DNA from: Metamycoplasma gateae
Lineage (GTDB): Bacteria; Bacillota_I; Bacilli_A; Mycoplasmatales; Metamycoplasmataceae
Assembly: GCF_036352135.1 (NCBI RefSeq)
Contig: NZ_CP143578.1
Coordinates: forward strand, 310,001 to 374,000
DNA length: 64,000 nucleotides
Reading direction: 5' to 3'
Under the pieces are notes generated by a model, which worked only from the letters and a program-made list of their open reading frames with translations, searched no databases and was not told where the DNA came from. A program made the position numbers and the translations under genes. Below, piece by piece: positions 1-11,575 of this stretch. Within the stretch, counting starts at the first letter, position 1. Every line of letters starts with the position of its first letter.

Positions 1-554
1 CTAGCTTCAGCTCTTACTTCATCACGTACAAAAATATGTACCTCCGATGCAGTAGATGCAAGGTAAACAGATTCTTCAAAAGCTGAATTTCCGCCACCAA
101 TTATTGCACAAGGTTGATTTTTAAATAGTGCTCCATCACAGATGGCACAGTATGAAACTCCTCTATTATTAAACTTTTCAATGTTTTCAACAGAAGTAGG
201 AACTAAGTTAACCATTCCACTCGCTATAACTACAGCTTTTGCTGTATATTCATCATTATTTTCCAAGATTACAACTTTTTCATTATCGGAAACATTTTTT
301 ATATCAACTACTTTTCCATATATTTGTTTAGCACCGTTATTTTTAGCTTGATTTAACATATTTATTGATAACTGAATTCCACTAACAAATTCATAGCCTG
401 GATAATTTTCTATCTTTGATTGTTGAACCATTTTGCCTCCAGGTGCATATGATTCAATAAACCCTACATTGTAATTATTTCTTGAAAGATATAAAGCTGC
501 TGTTAATCCTGCAGGTCCAGCACCAATAATTAAAACATCAAATTTTTTATCCAT
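1..554 (-). CDS. trxB: thioredoxin reductase (3' end cut by window)
   Basis: This is an NADPH-dependent flavoprotein that reduces thioredoxin in the cytoplasm. About 184 codons are visible and no stop is reached before the window edge. The N-terminus holds an FAD-binding Rossmann motif (LIIGAGPAGLTAA, about residues 7-19). The redox pair is seen in CAICDG near residue 138, and the NADPH-binding GGGNSA motif follows near residue 157. The start ATG at 554 follows a purine-rich ribosome-binding site. The gene lies 28 bases downstream of lgt and continues the uvrA-lgt-trxB transcription unit. The family identity is secure. Confidence 0.95.
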   Translation of the reverse strand, partial: MDKKFDVLIIGAGPAGLTAALYLSRNNYNVGFIESYAPGGKMVQQSKIENYPGYEFVSGIQLSINMLNQAKNNGAKQIYGKVVDIKNVSDNEKVVILENNDEYTAKAVVIASGMVNLVPTSVENIEKFNNRGVSYCAICDGALFKNQPCAIIGGGNSAFEESVYLASTASEVHIFVRDEVRAEA

Positions 555-582
555 AATTTATCTCCTTATAAAAAATTAAACA

Positions 583-1533
583 TTAGCTTGTGCTAACGTT
601 TATATTTTCTTTTTCATCATTTTTTTGTAATGCATTAAAACTACTTTTAAATAAACGTTTTTTATTATTTTTTGGTTCATAAACAATAAAGTAAAAGAAT
701 TTATGAGTTCATTCTTTGTTGTATTTATAAACTTTATATACGTTGTAATTTAACTTAACTACAAATTCAAAAATAACAGTTAATAATAATCCAACGATGA
801 TGTATAAAGCTGATATTACTTTATAAATGTTGTAGCTGTCTTCACGTAATGGTTCCATTCCAAAACGTAAAATTCCGTAGAATAGTATATATAAACCACC
901 GGTTGTTCCAGGTTTTAATCAATTGTAATTATTAAGAATTCAAACTAGAATAATATAACTAAAGAAGTTAGCAATAGATTCATATAAGAATAAAGGCATA
1001 CGGTAATTACCATTGATATACATATGATCTCTAATTAATTTAGGTAATAATTTGAATGCTAATGAGTTTTCACTCATAACTTGCCCATAAACCTCGTGGT
1101 TTGCAAAGTTTCCTCAACGACCTATAACTTGACCTATTAAAACTGCAGGTAGGATAATTGAAAATGCCTTTTTAAGATCAATCCTTTTTGGGTTTTTTGA
1201 AAAAATGATATAGATAACACAGCATATGGTTGCAGTTATAACACCACCATGGATTGACAATCCACCTTCCCATACATAGAACATTTTATATCACGGCCCA
1301 TTAGCCCATCCTTTATATTCTATCAACTGTTGGATAACAAAAACAAATCTAGCTCCGATGATAGCGGTCGGTAATGCTATGAAGATTAGTATTGCTAATT
1401 GTTCAAAAGAATACTTTTCTCTTCTTCAAAAATAATATACAGTAAGAATTGAAGCTAGCATTCCAAGCATCATTGTTAAAGAATAAACATAAAATGGGCC
1501 TACTTGCAAGCTTATTCCTGCATAATCTTTCAT
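583..1533 (-). CDS. lgt: prolipoprotein diacylglyceryl transferase
   Basis: Lgt transfers diacylglycerol from phosphatidylglycerol to the lipobox cysteine of prolipoproteins at the membrane. The 316-residue product has several hydrophobic segments, the family signature RWGNFANHEVYG at about residues 140-151, and a conserved HGG at about 103-105. Its substrates would include the lipoproteins at 6709-7440 and 26420. TGA codons encode Trp at several points. The C-terminal tail after the last membrane segment is charged and about 60 residues long, as is common in mycoplasmas. The start at 1533 has a GGAG-type ribosome-binding site, and the gene lies 69 bases after uvrA. Confidence 0.95.
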
Positions 1534-1602
1534 ACCTTTCTCCTTTATTTTGATTTTTTATTTAAAAATAATTTATATAAATTATATTTAAATTTTGGAT
1601 TA

Positions 1603-4431
1603 TTAAGAATTTTTTAAAATTTTCTTTAAATACATACCAGTGTAAGAATTATCATTTTCAGCTACTTGTTCTGGAGTTCCTGTTGCAATTATCTTACCAC
1701 CAAGCTTTCCACCTTCTGGACCTAAATCGATAATATAATCAGCGCATTTAATAACATCTAAATTATGCTCAATAACAATTATAGTATCGCCATTATCAAC
1801 TATTCTATTTAGGACATTCAATAAATTTTGAACATCATATGGATGTAGCCCTGTTGTAGGTTCATCTAAGATATATAATGATTTGCCGGTTGGTTTTTTT
1901 TGTAAATAAGTTGCAAGTTTAACACGTTGTGCTTCACCACCCGACAATGTTGTTGCATTTTGACCTAATTTGATATATCCCAATCCAACATCTAATAAAG
2001 CTTGTAACTGTTCTCTAATTTTTGCTCTTTGAACAAAGAAACCATACGCTTGTTCAACAGTCATATTTAAAACGTCGTTAATTGATTTTCCATGATATTT
2101 TACTTCTAAAGTTTCAAAATTATATCTTTGTCCATCACAGTGATCACAAGTTACAAAAACATCTGGTAGAAAATGCATTTCAATTTTTATAACCCCATCC
2201 CCTTCACATTTATCACATCTTCCACCCGGAACATTGAATGAGAATCTTGATTTTGTATATCCTCTTATTTTTGATTCTTCAACGTTAGCAAAAATATCAC
2301 GAATATCATCGAAAACTCCAGTATATGTAGCTGGATTTGAACGAGGAGTTCTGCCTATTGGACTTTGATCTATTTTTATTAATTTATCTATTTCTAAAAA
2401 ACCTGATAATTTATTATTCGATTCTTCATAACTTTTTTTGTTTAAATATGAATCTAATTCCTTTACTAGTTCGTGATTTATTAATGAAGATTTACCTGAA
2501 CCCGATACACCTGTAATTGCAATTAATTTTCCCAGTGGAAACTTAACATTTACATTTTTTAAGTTATTCGCAACAGCATTCTTTAATGTTAATACTTTTC
2601 CATTTCCAGATCGTCTACTGCTAGGTATTTTAATTTCCAAGGCTTTAGATAAATATTGACCTGTTATACTGTCAGGATTAGACATAATTTTTTGTATATC
2701 TCCGCTTTCAACAATCATCCCACCGTGTTCACCAGCTTTTGGGCCTATATCAACAATAAAATCAGCCTGTCTAATTGTATCTTCGTCGTGTTCTACAACT
2801 ATCAATGAATTACCTATATCAACCATTTTTCTAAGTGAATTAAGAAGTTTTTCATTATCTTTTTGATGAAGTCCAATTGATGGTTCATCTAAAACATACA
2901 ATACACCTGTTAGATTTGCTCCTATTTGAGTAGCTAATCTAATTCGTTGAGCTTCTCCTCCTGATAAAGTTTCAGCCTTTCTATTTAATGTTAAATATTG
3001 CAATCCAACATTTATTAAAAATTCAATACGATGTTTTAATTCAATTAATATTAAATTTGAAATTTCCTTCTCGATATTTGACATTTCAATATTATTTAAT
3101 ACTTCTTGTAATTCTTCAATTGATTTATTACAAATTTCATAAATATCTAAATTATTGATTTTTGTGGCTAAAGCAAATTTATTTAATCTCTTGCCTTTAC
3201 ATTCATCACAAGGCATATCCGAAATGTACTTTGAATAATAAACTCTTGCCTCGTTTGATGAAGTATCAATGTATTTTCTTTCTATTTTTTCACAAACACC
3301 TTCAATATGTTTAGATCTTTCATATCTATTTCCACTTTCAGAAATAATTGTGTATGAAATATCTTCAAAAGAACCAAATTTTAATATTTCAAGTTGTTCC
3401 TTTGTTAAATCATTTATTGGCAGGTCTTTATCAATATTATAAAAAGATAGTAATTTATCAAATTCTTGTCACTCCATATTAGGGGTATTCATAAAATTTT
3501 TATAAAATAAAATAGCTCCTTGGTTAATCGATAATTCCTTATTAGGACAAATTAAATCTCAAGATGCTTTTTGTAAGATTCCTAAACCTTTACATTTATA
3601 ACACATCCCATTTGGTGAGTTGAATGAAAATAATCTTGGTTCAATTTTTGGCATATCAAAATCGCCGTGTTCACAGCTGTGAAAAATTGAGTATGTATTT
3701 TTGTTTCCGCCTACTACTTCAACAGATACTAAACCATTTGAATATTGTAAAGCAATTTCTATCGCTTCAGCAACACGTGATTTTATTTCAATATCATTAG
3801 ACAATGTAAAACGATCTATTATTAAATCTATGGTTCATTTTTTGTTTTTATCTAATTTAATATCATTTTCAAGTTCTAATATTTCGCCATTTGCTTTAAT
3901 TCTTAAAAACCCTTCTTTTTTCAATTTTGCAAGAATTGTTGCAAACGAACCTTTTTGATTATTCACAATTGGTGATAATATAAATATTTTTGAATTAGCT
4001 TTTTGATTCAAAACGTGATTGATAATATCCTTGCTTTTTTGAGCAGTAATTTCTTTTTTATGATTAGGACAAAAAGGCTTACCTATTCTCGCATATAACA
4101 ATCTTAAATAATCATATATTTCAGTAACAGTTCCCACTATTGATCTTGGATTATTATGAACTGTTTTTTGTTCGATAGAAATAGCCGGACTCAATCCTTC
4201 GATACTATCAACATCAGGTTTTTTAGTCCCACCTAAAAACTGTCTTGCATAATTTGATAAACTATCAACATATCTTCTTCTTCCTTCTTCATATATGGTA
4301 TTAAAAGCAAGTGAAGATTTACCCGAACCTGAAAGACCGCTAAATACAACAAATTGATTTCTAGGTATTTCCAAATTTATACTTTTAAGATTATTTTCTC
4401 TGGCATTTTTAATTACTATTTTGTTTTTCAT
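1603..4431 (-). CDS. uvrA: excinuclease ABC subunit A
   Basis: UvrA is the DNA-damage-recognising ATPase of nucleotide excision repair. The 942-residue product has the duplicated ABC architecture. The first Walker A is [10 protein letters not shown] (residues 31-40). Two signature motifs are visible ([12 protein letters not shown] and [12 protein letters not shown]). The second Walker A is GVSGSGKSS, and each half ends in a Walker B ([11 protein letters not shown] and [11 protein letters not shown]). The zinc cysteines CDKC...CDHC lie in the C-terminal half. The frame is interrupted only by TGA codons (for example near 3833 and 3557), which read as Trp. It is the first gene of the uvrA-lgt-trxB unit. 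Confidence 0.97.
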
Positions 4432-4517
4432 ATTAAATATAATTATATTTAATAAAATGTAAAATAACTAATTTAATTTTAATTAACTAAGATTTAAAGT
4501 ATTATAAAAAATAAAAA

Positions 4518-4541
4518 ATCTATAAGATAAACTTATAGATT
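4518..4541 (-). terminator. Rho-independent terminator after the 411-residue gene
   Basis: A 10-bp stem (AATCTATAAG with its complement) and a 4-base loop are followed on the minus strand by a T-rich run. It lies just downstream of the stop at 4566 and before the uvrA promoter region. Confidence 0.7.
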
Positions 4542-4565
4542 AAATATTTATAATTTTTTATTAAA

Positions 4566-5801
4566 CTAGTTGATATCATCATCATTATATTTTTTAGTAT
4601 TAATTTTGTGTTCGTTTTTACCACCGTTATATTTTAGATCTTTATAAGCTTCTAAAATATCTGTTATAAACACTTCTTTTTCGCTCTCTTCTATAGGTAA
4701 GGCTTCTAACCCAGTAGCAAAATTACCATTATTCATCTCTAAAACAAAATCTTCTAAAATTTCTCTAACTCTTTCTTCACCATCTTCAATGTTCATATTT
4801 AAAAGCATTCTTGCAAATTCATATATAAATTTATTACGCATACTTAAAAATGCTTCTGAATTTTGGAATGATTGTAGATCTTCAATAGTTGTTGCATCGG
4901 CAATTTTTTTGAAAAATTCTTTTTCTTCGTCTGTAGATTTAAACGAAACATCATCTATAAGTGACCCCACCGAAGATGGTTCGATTTTTTCTTGTTGGAA
5001 AGAACTAAAATCTGCCGGGATTTCCATTTCTTCAAAACCTTGAAAAATAGTTGTTCTTCATTCATAAGGTGATCTAATTTCTAAAGGAACTGTTGAAAGC
5101 TCAGGTTTAGACATTATTCTTTCAACCAAAAATTTATCATGATATTCTGTAGTTAAATATGGTTTAGTATTTTCTAATTCAAAATATGCAAAATTGGTTT
5201 TTGATAAAATTCTAGATATTTCATATCCTTGTTTTGAATTGGCATTTAAATTTTCATACATTTTAACTTTATTTATATCAAACTTATAGTCTTTTAAATT
5301 TTTTAAAAAACTTTTATCAAATTTTTGTTTTTCTTTAAACATTGATTTATCTGTTGATTTTATTAAATTAACTTCAAATGATAAAATTGAAAAATCTGAA
5401 AGAATAATAGTTAAGTAATTTTTGGTTTGTTGATTTCCAAAGTATTTTTCGTTATTAAATAAATAATCATCATTACTTATGATTTGATTTTTTAAAAATC
5501 TAGTTTCAAGATATTGTTTTGTTTCATAATTAACATTATTTTTTTCATTAATTTCATTATTATGCAGTTCAAAATCAAAAAACGAATAATAATTGCTATC
5601 TTGTTCTCCAAATATACCCATAATAAAACCACCTAATTCTTCGAAGGTTAGATTATCAGATACAACTGTATTTAATTCTTTTTCTTTCTTAAGCTCAATA
5701 AATTTGACAAGATTAATGTTAAATTCTTTTAATATTGGTGAAGCAACATCAACGTTTTTTACTGTTAAATTGTAATTATTTCCTATTCTTTTTATTTTCA
5801 T
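4566..5801 (-). CDS. hypothetical protein, 411 aa
   Basis: I do not recognise this family. The product is a soluble-looking acidic protein with no signal peptide or membrane segment. An in-frame TGA (Trp) near 5057 separates two long open stretches. The N-terminal half is Lys/Asn-rich and probably beta/alpha mixed. The C-terminal 150 residues are rich in Glu and helical, and end in a polar tail of Asn and Asp. Its start codon overlaps the stop of the HAD hydrolase by one base (TAATG), so translation is coupled and the two products may work together. A hairpin terminator follows at 4518-4541. Confidence 0.8.
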
Positions 5802-6709
5802 TATTTTTCTCCTTCTAAAAATTCGTGTAGCATATGTTTTCTTGCTATATTTTTTAAGCGATATAAATAATCTAATATTGCTTCTCCTAGACCATTTTGT
5901 ACTACATCACTTGTAAATAATTTAGCTATCTTTAAAGGCTTTTCAGTAGAATTTGCCATCGCATATGAGTAATTTGTTAACTGCAACATTGGAATATCGT
6001 TATTACTATCACCAATTGTCATTACATCTTCTAATTTAACGTCTAAATCATTATATTCATTCTCAATTAATCACTTTATTGCTGAGCCTTTATTAATATT
6101 TTTAGCATTAATTTCAATATTGCAATGTGTTACTATGATTTCGATATCATCATTTAAAAATTCTATTTCTTTATAAATTTCATTAACTTTATTCGATATA
6201 TTACATTCATTTATTGGCTGTTGTGAATATATTTCGATCTTTATTGGGTTAATTAGCTCATTACTATATTTTTTAGGAATAGTTTCCTGTTTTTCTTTAC
6301 TTATAAAATGATAATTTAATATTTCATTATTTAAATTAGGTGAATCCTTTAGATAAAAATAATTATCATCATCTCAAAAAATCATTTGTAAATTAAGTCT
6401 ATTAGCAACATCAATTAAGTCTTTTAGAAATTTATAATCTATATATCAACTTTTTAAATGTTGTTGTTTTTTAACATCATAGATTTGTCCGCCTGATGAA
6501 CATAGTAAATATTTAACATCTAATTTTTCAGCTAATTCTAGCATTCTTTCCCGAACAGGATTACCTGTACAAATATTAAAATCAGCATCGTTTTTTATTG
6601 CAAATTGAATATCTTTTACTGTGTTTTCTTTTAGATCAAATTTTTTATATATTGTTCCATCAACATCCGAAAAAATTATCGGCTTTTTATTATTAGTTAT
6701 TGAATACAT
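5801..6709 (-). CDS. Cof-type HAD-IIB family hydrolase
   Basis: This 302-residue protein belongs to the haloacid-dehalogenase superfamily, whose Cof/YidA branch dephosphorylates small phosphometabolites. HAD motif I is FSDVDGTIY (about residues 13-21), with the nucleophile and acid Asp pair. The C-terminal motif GDSNNDIPML supplies the Mg-binding acids. The cap between them would be C2/IIB type. The frame runs through TGA-encoded Trp residues. It is coupled by one-base TAATG overlaps to the lipoprotein upstream (stop at 6709) and to the 411-residue protein downstream. The substrate cannot be told from sequence. Confidence 0.9.
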
Positions 6710-7440
6710 TATTTCTTTAATCCTTTCTTACTTTTAAACGCGACCTTTTTTCTTTTAATTAATATCGCTATTAAAATATAAAGTAATAAACCTCCAATTG
6801 CAATCGTCGGCACAACATAACTAACTATATTTCAAACATTATTATTTTTTTTAGCATTTTCATATTCTTCATTAAAAAATCAATGACCATATAAAACTAT
6901 TTTAGATTTTTCAAAATATTTAATTTTTTGAATAGTCGTACTTTCTTTTAAATGTTTTTTATTTGTTAATCATGTTCAAACTAATATAGAAGCTTCTGGC
7001 ATAGGCAGTTTTTGAGATCTTAAAACTATAATCAATTTTTCATTGTCATTTTTATCTTCATTATACTTATCTAAAAGTTGATTAAATTCAGCTGATAAAT
7101 ATTTAGTTCTTATTTCATCATTATCAATCAAAAGTGATTCTTTTGAATTTAAATTTTCCGTTTTTTCATTTATTTCGAGTTTGCTTAAATTATCACTATC
7201 TCATTCAAAAAATGATTCATATGTAAAATCTTTATAATTTAAATTATTCTCCTCAAATTTTTTTGATAAATTAAAATCTTTTCAATCTAGCTTAATAAAT
7301 TCTTGTTTTATTAAATCAATATCATTTGAGCTTTTGTCCTTTATTTTATTTGTGTCTTGACAAGAAATAGATATCATAGCTACTGGAAAAATTGGTAATG
7401 TAATCATAGACGTTAATAATAATTTATTTTTTTTATTCAT
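6709..7440 (-). CDS. lipoprotein with C-terminal membrane segment
   Basis: The 243-residue product starts with a lysine-rich n-region, a hydrophobic stretch and a mycoplasma-type lipobox ending SISC (Cys about residue 26), so it is probably processed by Lgt and LspA. The body is Asn/Lys/Glu-rich. Near the C-terminus is a single membrane helix (about residues 208-230) followed by a short basic tail. This gives an unusual protein anchored at both ends. Its stop overlaps the HAD hydrolase start by one base. It is divergent from rmuC across a 135-base promoter region. The function is unknown. Confidence 0.8.
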
Positions 7441-7575
7441 AATTACATTAAATTTTATATTAATTACGGTTATTATTTTTAAATAAAAATAATATTGAGA
7501 CTTTTAAAAAATAAAAAATATTATCAAACAATATAAAATTATTAATAATAAATAGAATAAATTTGGAGTTTTTAT

Positions 7576-8985
7576 ATGAATAAAGAAGCAATTATTTTAA
7601 TAGTTTTTTCTTCATTAATTTTAGTGATATTACTATCTTTATTAATTTTTATAATTATTAAAAAAACAACTAAAAATAAGGATGTTTTAGCTCAAAAAGA
7701 TATGTTATTAGCAGAAAATGAAAAAAACTTTTTTGCATTAAAATTAGATTTAGAAAATAAGTTAAACAAAATTAATGATGATCTAAAATACAACATTGAA
7801 ATTATATTAAATAAAAAAGTTGATAATCTTAAAGAAGATTTAAATAATAAAGTAGTTAATTTAAATAAGTTTCAACAAGAAATGATAAAAGATAACTTAA
7901 CCTCAATTTTAGTTAATATAAAAGAAAATAACAAAATTCAAAACGAAGACTTTAATAAATTATCATCCTTAGTTAATGAAAATATTAATAAGAAACTTGA
8001 AGATATAAGTAAAAAAAATATTGAATGATTTGAAAATATCAAAAAAAATATAGACGAACATTTTGAAGATAAACTAACAAAACAAATTAAAGAACAATTT
8101 GGAAATATTAAAAATTCAATGGATGAAATGAATAAAGGAATGATTCAATTTAGTACTATTGAAAAAAGTGTAATTGATTTAAATAAGACATTTTCAAATA
8201 GTAAAAACGTAGGAAATTTTGGTGAATTTACATTATTACAAATTTTCCAAAATCACTTTCCTACATTGGAAAATAAATTATGATTCCAGCAATATAAAAT
8301 TGATCCAAAAACAGATGAAATTGTTGATTTCGTAATTAAATCAAAAATGCAGATTGATAATAAGGAACAAGAAATGATAATTCCTATTGATTGTAAGTTT
8401 CCGCTTGAAACATGAAATAATTACATCAATCAAACTGATGAAAATGCAAAAACAAATTCACTTAAATTATTGAAATATAATGTACAAAAAATGGCTAAAA
8501 GCATTAGCGAAAAATATATTAGAAAAGATAAAAAAACCACACCTTATGCACTAATGTATTTACCTTCTGAATATATATATTCAACTCTTATTAATGATTA
8601 TCAATTTGTTTCAGCTCTGTTTCAAAATTACAAGATTATTTTACTAGGTCCAACTTTTGTCATGGCTTTTATATACAGTTTCTTTATTCAAAGTCAAAAC
8701 TATCAAGTTTCAAAAGATATTGAAAAAATTAAAAATCTATTTATTGAAGTTCAAAGAAATTATAGTTATTTAAATAAAAACATTGTTGATGGCTGGTCTT
8801 CAATTAATGATGCAAAAGAATCTATTGAAAAAGCTTATGGTTATTCAGATAAAATAATTAATAAAATAAATAAAAATGCACAGCATTTAGGTGTAGAACA
8901 AACAAAATTAACCAATAGTTTTTTAAATAAAGAAAATAAAATTAAAAAACTTGTGGATTTAGAAAAATCAAATGAAAATGAATAA
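7576..8985 (+). CDS. rmuC: RmuC-family DNA recombination protein
   Basis: RmuC proteins are predicted nucleases that limit inversions at short repeats. The 469-residue product has an N-terminal membrane helix (about residues 5-28) and a long coiled coil (about 35-200). The C-terminal RmuC domain carries GNFGEFTLLQ, PIDCKFPLETW and YLPSEYIYSTL. TGA codons read as Trp near 8029, 8281 and 8414. The start ATG at 7576 has a TTTGGAG ribosome-binding site. The terminator that should follow it is the hairpin at 8989-9014, which has been separated from its T-run by the IS copy. Confidence 0.9.
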
Positions 8986-8988
8986 AAA

Positions 8989-9014
8989 ATATATTGCCCA
9001 AAAGAGCAATATAT
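8989..9014. repeat. left target duplication of IS copy 1 (terminator hairpin)
   Basis: This 26-base sequence is a palindrome with 9-bp arms (ATATATTGC and its complement). It occurs identically at 10288-10313, directly flanking the IS. It was evidently the shared bidirectional terminator between rmuC and tuf. Confidence 0.9.
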
Positions 9015-10287
9015 CCCAAAGAGAAAGTTCAAGTGCAACACAATGCCTTGGGCTTTTTTTATTATACATTTTATTTTTTTAAAATTAATAAATCAAAAAA
9101 AAGTAAATAGAAAATATTCATTTTTTCAAATGAAGATAAGCATAATTTTATTATGTTAATTTTTGTTAATAATAATTATTTAATATATTCTAAATAGGTT
9201 TGTAATGGTGTCTTCCAATTTAATATTTCCCGCGTCATATTATTTATTTGGTTAACAACTGAGTCAAGTTTTTCTTGAGTTATAGTATTAAAGTTAAAAC
9301 CTTTTTTGAATTCTCTTCTCAAAATTCCATTTCAATGTTCATTTGAGCCTCTTTGAAAAGATGCATAAGGTTCAGCTCTATAAATCTTTATATTTAATCA
9401 TCTGGCTAAAATACCTATTTTTTCAAATTCAATACCATTGTCTACTGTTATTGTTTTTACTTCTAATTCATTATCTCTTATAATCTTTTTTAACTCTGAA
9501 TTAATTATATTTGGTGATTTGCTTTGTATTATTTTTGCAAACCCTATTCTTGTTTTTCTTTCAGTTAAAGTTAAAACATTATTATATCCATTGGCTCTCT
9601 TTCCTAAAACTAGATCTGCTTCTCAGTGTCCAAATTCAAGTCTTAAATCTATAGATTTAGGTCTAGTTCATATTGGAAAAACATAATCAGCAGATTTTAC
9701 AAGCCGTTTTATTACGGATGCTGTTCTTTTACCACCTTTTTTATAATATTGTCTTAATTTATCGTACTTTTTTATAACTCAATTATTAGTGTTTATTCAA
9801 TTAAAAACCGTTCTTAAAGAAGGACAACAGTGTTTTGTGCTAGTTTTTATAAAATTATATGTTGACTTTATACCAAAAAACTTTTTGTCATATTTTTGTA
9901 AAAAAGCGTTAGAAAAATTTTTGAATTTTTGGTTATCCACGAATTTAAAATAATACTTATGTCTTGATCTTTCTCTTGTTTTTAAACTAGCGTGTTTAAA
10001 TTCATAAGTTCCAAAACTATTTGTATTCCTCTTTATTTCTCTACTTAGGGTCGAAACACTTCGCTCGATTAATCTCGAAATCCTACGAAGAGAATAATTT
10101 AACTTTAAATAATTTTCAATAATTATTCTTTCATTATCTGTTAAATGGTTATATTTTTTTATTGTATAATTCATATGAGTTCCGTTCCGTTCCAATGGAA
10201 CTTTTTCTTTTTTAATTAATATAAAAAATTCAAGTTCCACATCTAAATTTTACTTTAAACGTGTTGCACTTGAATTTTCAATTTAGG
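9015..10287 (-). mobile_element. IS30-family (IS1630-like) insertion sequence, copy 1
   Basis: The element is 1273 bp. Its ends are imperfect 27-bp inverted repeats that match at 23 positions; the conserved inner part reads TTCAAGTGCAACAC. It is flanked by a 26-bp direct repeat that is itself a terminator hairpin. IS1630 of M. fermentans is known to target and duplicate inverted repeats of variable length, and this element behaves the same way. Copy 2 at 14159-15429 is almost identical, differing by two 1-base indels and a handful of substitutions. Both ends also contain hairpins with T-runs that face inward. Confidence 0.92.
9176..10174 (-). CDS. IS30-family transposase
   Basis: The 332-residue DDE transposase of IS copy 1 has a helix-turn-helix near the N-terminus (LTDNERIIIENYLKL, RRISRLIERSVSTLSREI). 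The catalytic triad appears as GHWEADLVLGK, TVDNGIEF and NEHWNGILRREFKKG. TGA encodes Trp at several positions. I chose the ATG at 10174 because a 1-base indel just upstream differs between the two copies, so longer open frames are not conserved. The frame looks intact, so the element may be active. Confidence 0.92.
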
Positions 10288-10313
10288 ATATATTGCCCAA
10301 AAGAGCAATATAT
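10288..10313. repeat. right target duplication of IS copy 1
   Basis: This is an identical 26-base copy of the hairpin at 8989-9014. For tuf (minus strand) it gives a stem-loop, but the T-run that should follow was displaced to the far side of the IS. Confidence 0.9.
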
Positions 10314-10328
10314 TTTTTTGTTTTGAAA

Positions 10329-11522
10329 CTATTTTGTAATTTTTGTTACAGTTCCAGCCCCAACAGTTCTACCGCCTTCACGGATTGAGAATCTTGTTCC
10401 TTCTTCAACGGCGATAGGAGCGATTAATGTAACTTTTAATTCTACTGTGTCACCAGGCATAACCATTTCACGTTGTCCGATGAATGAAATACCACCTGTA
10501 ACGTCTGTTGTACGGAAGTAGAATTGTGGTTTATAGTTTTGGAAGAATGGTGTATGACGTCCACCTTCTTCTTTTTTAAGAACATAAACTGTAGCTTCAA
10601 ATTCAGTGTGAGGAACGATTGTTTTAGGTTTTGCTAAAACTTGACCACGTTCGATTTCTGATCTATCAACACCACGTAATAATAAACCAGCATTATCACC
10701 AGCTTGAGCTTCTTTTAAGTTCTTTCTGAACATTTCAATACCAGTAACAACTGTTTTCTTTGTTGGTTTTAGTCCAACGATTTCAACTTCTTCGTTTAGT
10801 GTTAGAACACCACGTTCAACTCTACCTGTTGCAACTGTTCCACGTCCTGTAATTGTGAAAACGTCTTCGATAGCCATTAAGAATGGTTTTTCTGTTTCAC
10901 GTTTTGGTTCTTCGATGTATGAGTCAACAGCTTCCATTAATTCCATAATTTTTTCTTCATAAACTGGATCACCTTGTAAAGCTTTTAAAGCTGAACCAGC
11001 GATAACTGGAGTGTTGTCACCATCGAATTTGTATTCGTTTAGTAAATCACGGATATCCATTTCTACTAAACCAATCATTTCTTCTCTTTCGTCATCCTTA
11101 AACATATCAATTTTGTTCAAGAAAACAACGATCTTAGGAACACCAACTTGTTTTGCAAGAAGAATGTGTTCACGTGTTTGAGGCATAGGACCATCTGTAG
11201 CAGCAACTACTAAGATAGCACCATCCATTTGTGCAGCACCTGTAATCATGTTTTTAACATAGTCAGCGTGACCTGGACAGTCAACGTGTGCATAGTGACG
11301 TTTTTCTGTTTGGTATTCGATGTGTGAAGTATTAATTGTAATACCACGAGCTTTTTCTTCAGGAGCATTATCGATAGAAGCATAGTCTCTAGCTTCTGAT
11401 AAACCTTTTTTAGATAAAACTGTAGCGATTGCTGCTGTTAATGTTGTTTTACCATGGTCAACGTGTCCAATTGTACCAACGTTAACGTGAGCTTTTGAAC
11501 GGTCAAAATCTACTTTTGCCAT
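10329..11522 (-). CDS. tuf: elongation factor Tu
   Basis: EF-Tu delivers aminoacyl-tRNA to the ribosome as a GTP complex. The 397-residue product is full length. The G-motifs are GHVDHGKT (about residues 19-26), [12 protein letters not shown] (about 81-92) and NKID (about 136-139). Domains 2 and 3 follow, ending in [10 protein letters not shown]. The codon choice is less AT-biased than its neighbours, as expected for a highly expressed gene. The start at 11522 follows AAAGGAAT. A structured 5' leader lies at 11576-11642, and the downstream terminator carries the IS insertion. Confidence 0.98.
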   Translation of the reverse strand: MAKVDFDRSKAHVNVGTIGHVDHGKTTLTAAIATVLSKKGLSEARDYASIDNAPEEKARGITINTSHIEYQTEKRHYAHVDCPGHADYVKNMITGAAQMDGAILVVAATDGPMPQTREHILLAKQVGVPKIVVFLNKIDMFKDDEREEMIGLVEMDIRDLLNEYKFDGDNTPVIAGSALKALQGDPVYEEKIMELMEAVDSYIEEPKRETEKPFLMAIEDVFTITGRGTVATGRVERGVLTLNEEVEIVGLKPTKKTVVTGIEMFRKNLKEAQAGDNAGLLLRGVDRSEIERGQVLAKPKTIVPHTEFEATVYVLKKEEGGRHTPFFQNYKPQFYFRTTDVTGGISFIGQREMVMPGDTVELKVTLIAPIAVEEGTRFSIREGGRTVGAGTVTKITK

Positions 11523-11575
11523 TTTTATTCCTTTCTTTATAATATATTTTTAATATTTAAGATTTGAAAATCTTG

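Noticed and set aside
142-351. Plus-strand open frame of 69 codons opposite trxB
   Set aside because: It is the antisense shadow of trxB, which has clear FAD, CxxC and NADPH motifs.
10175-10240. Longer transposase start in IS copy 1 (147-codon first segment)
   Set aside because: A one-base indel removes this extension in copy 2, so the conserved ATG at 10174/15317 is preferred.
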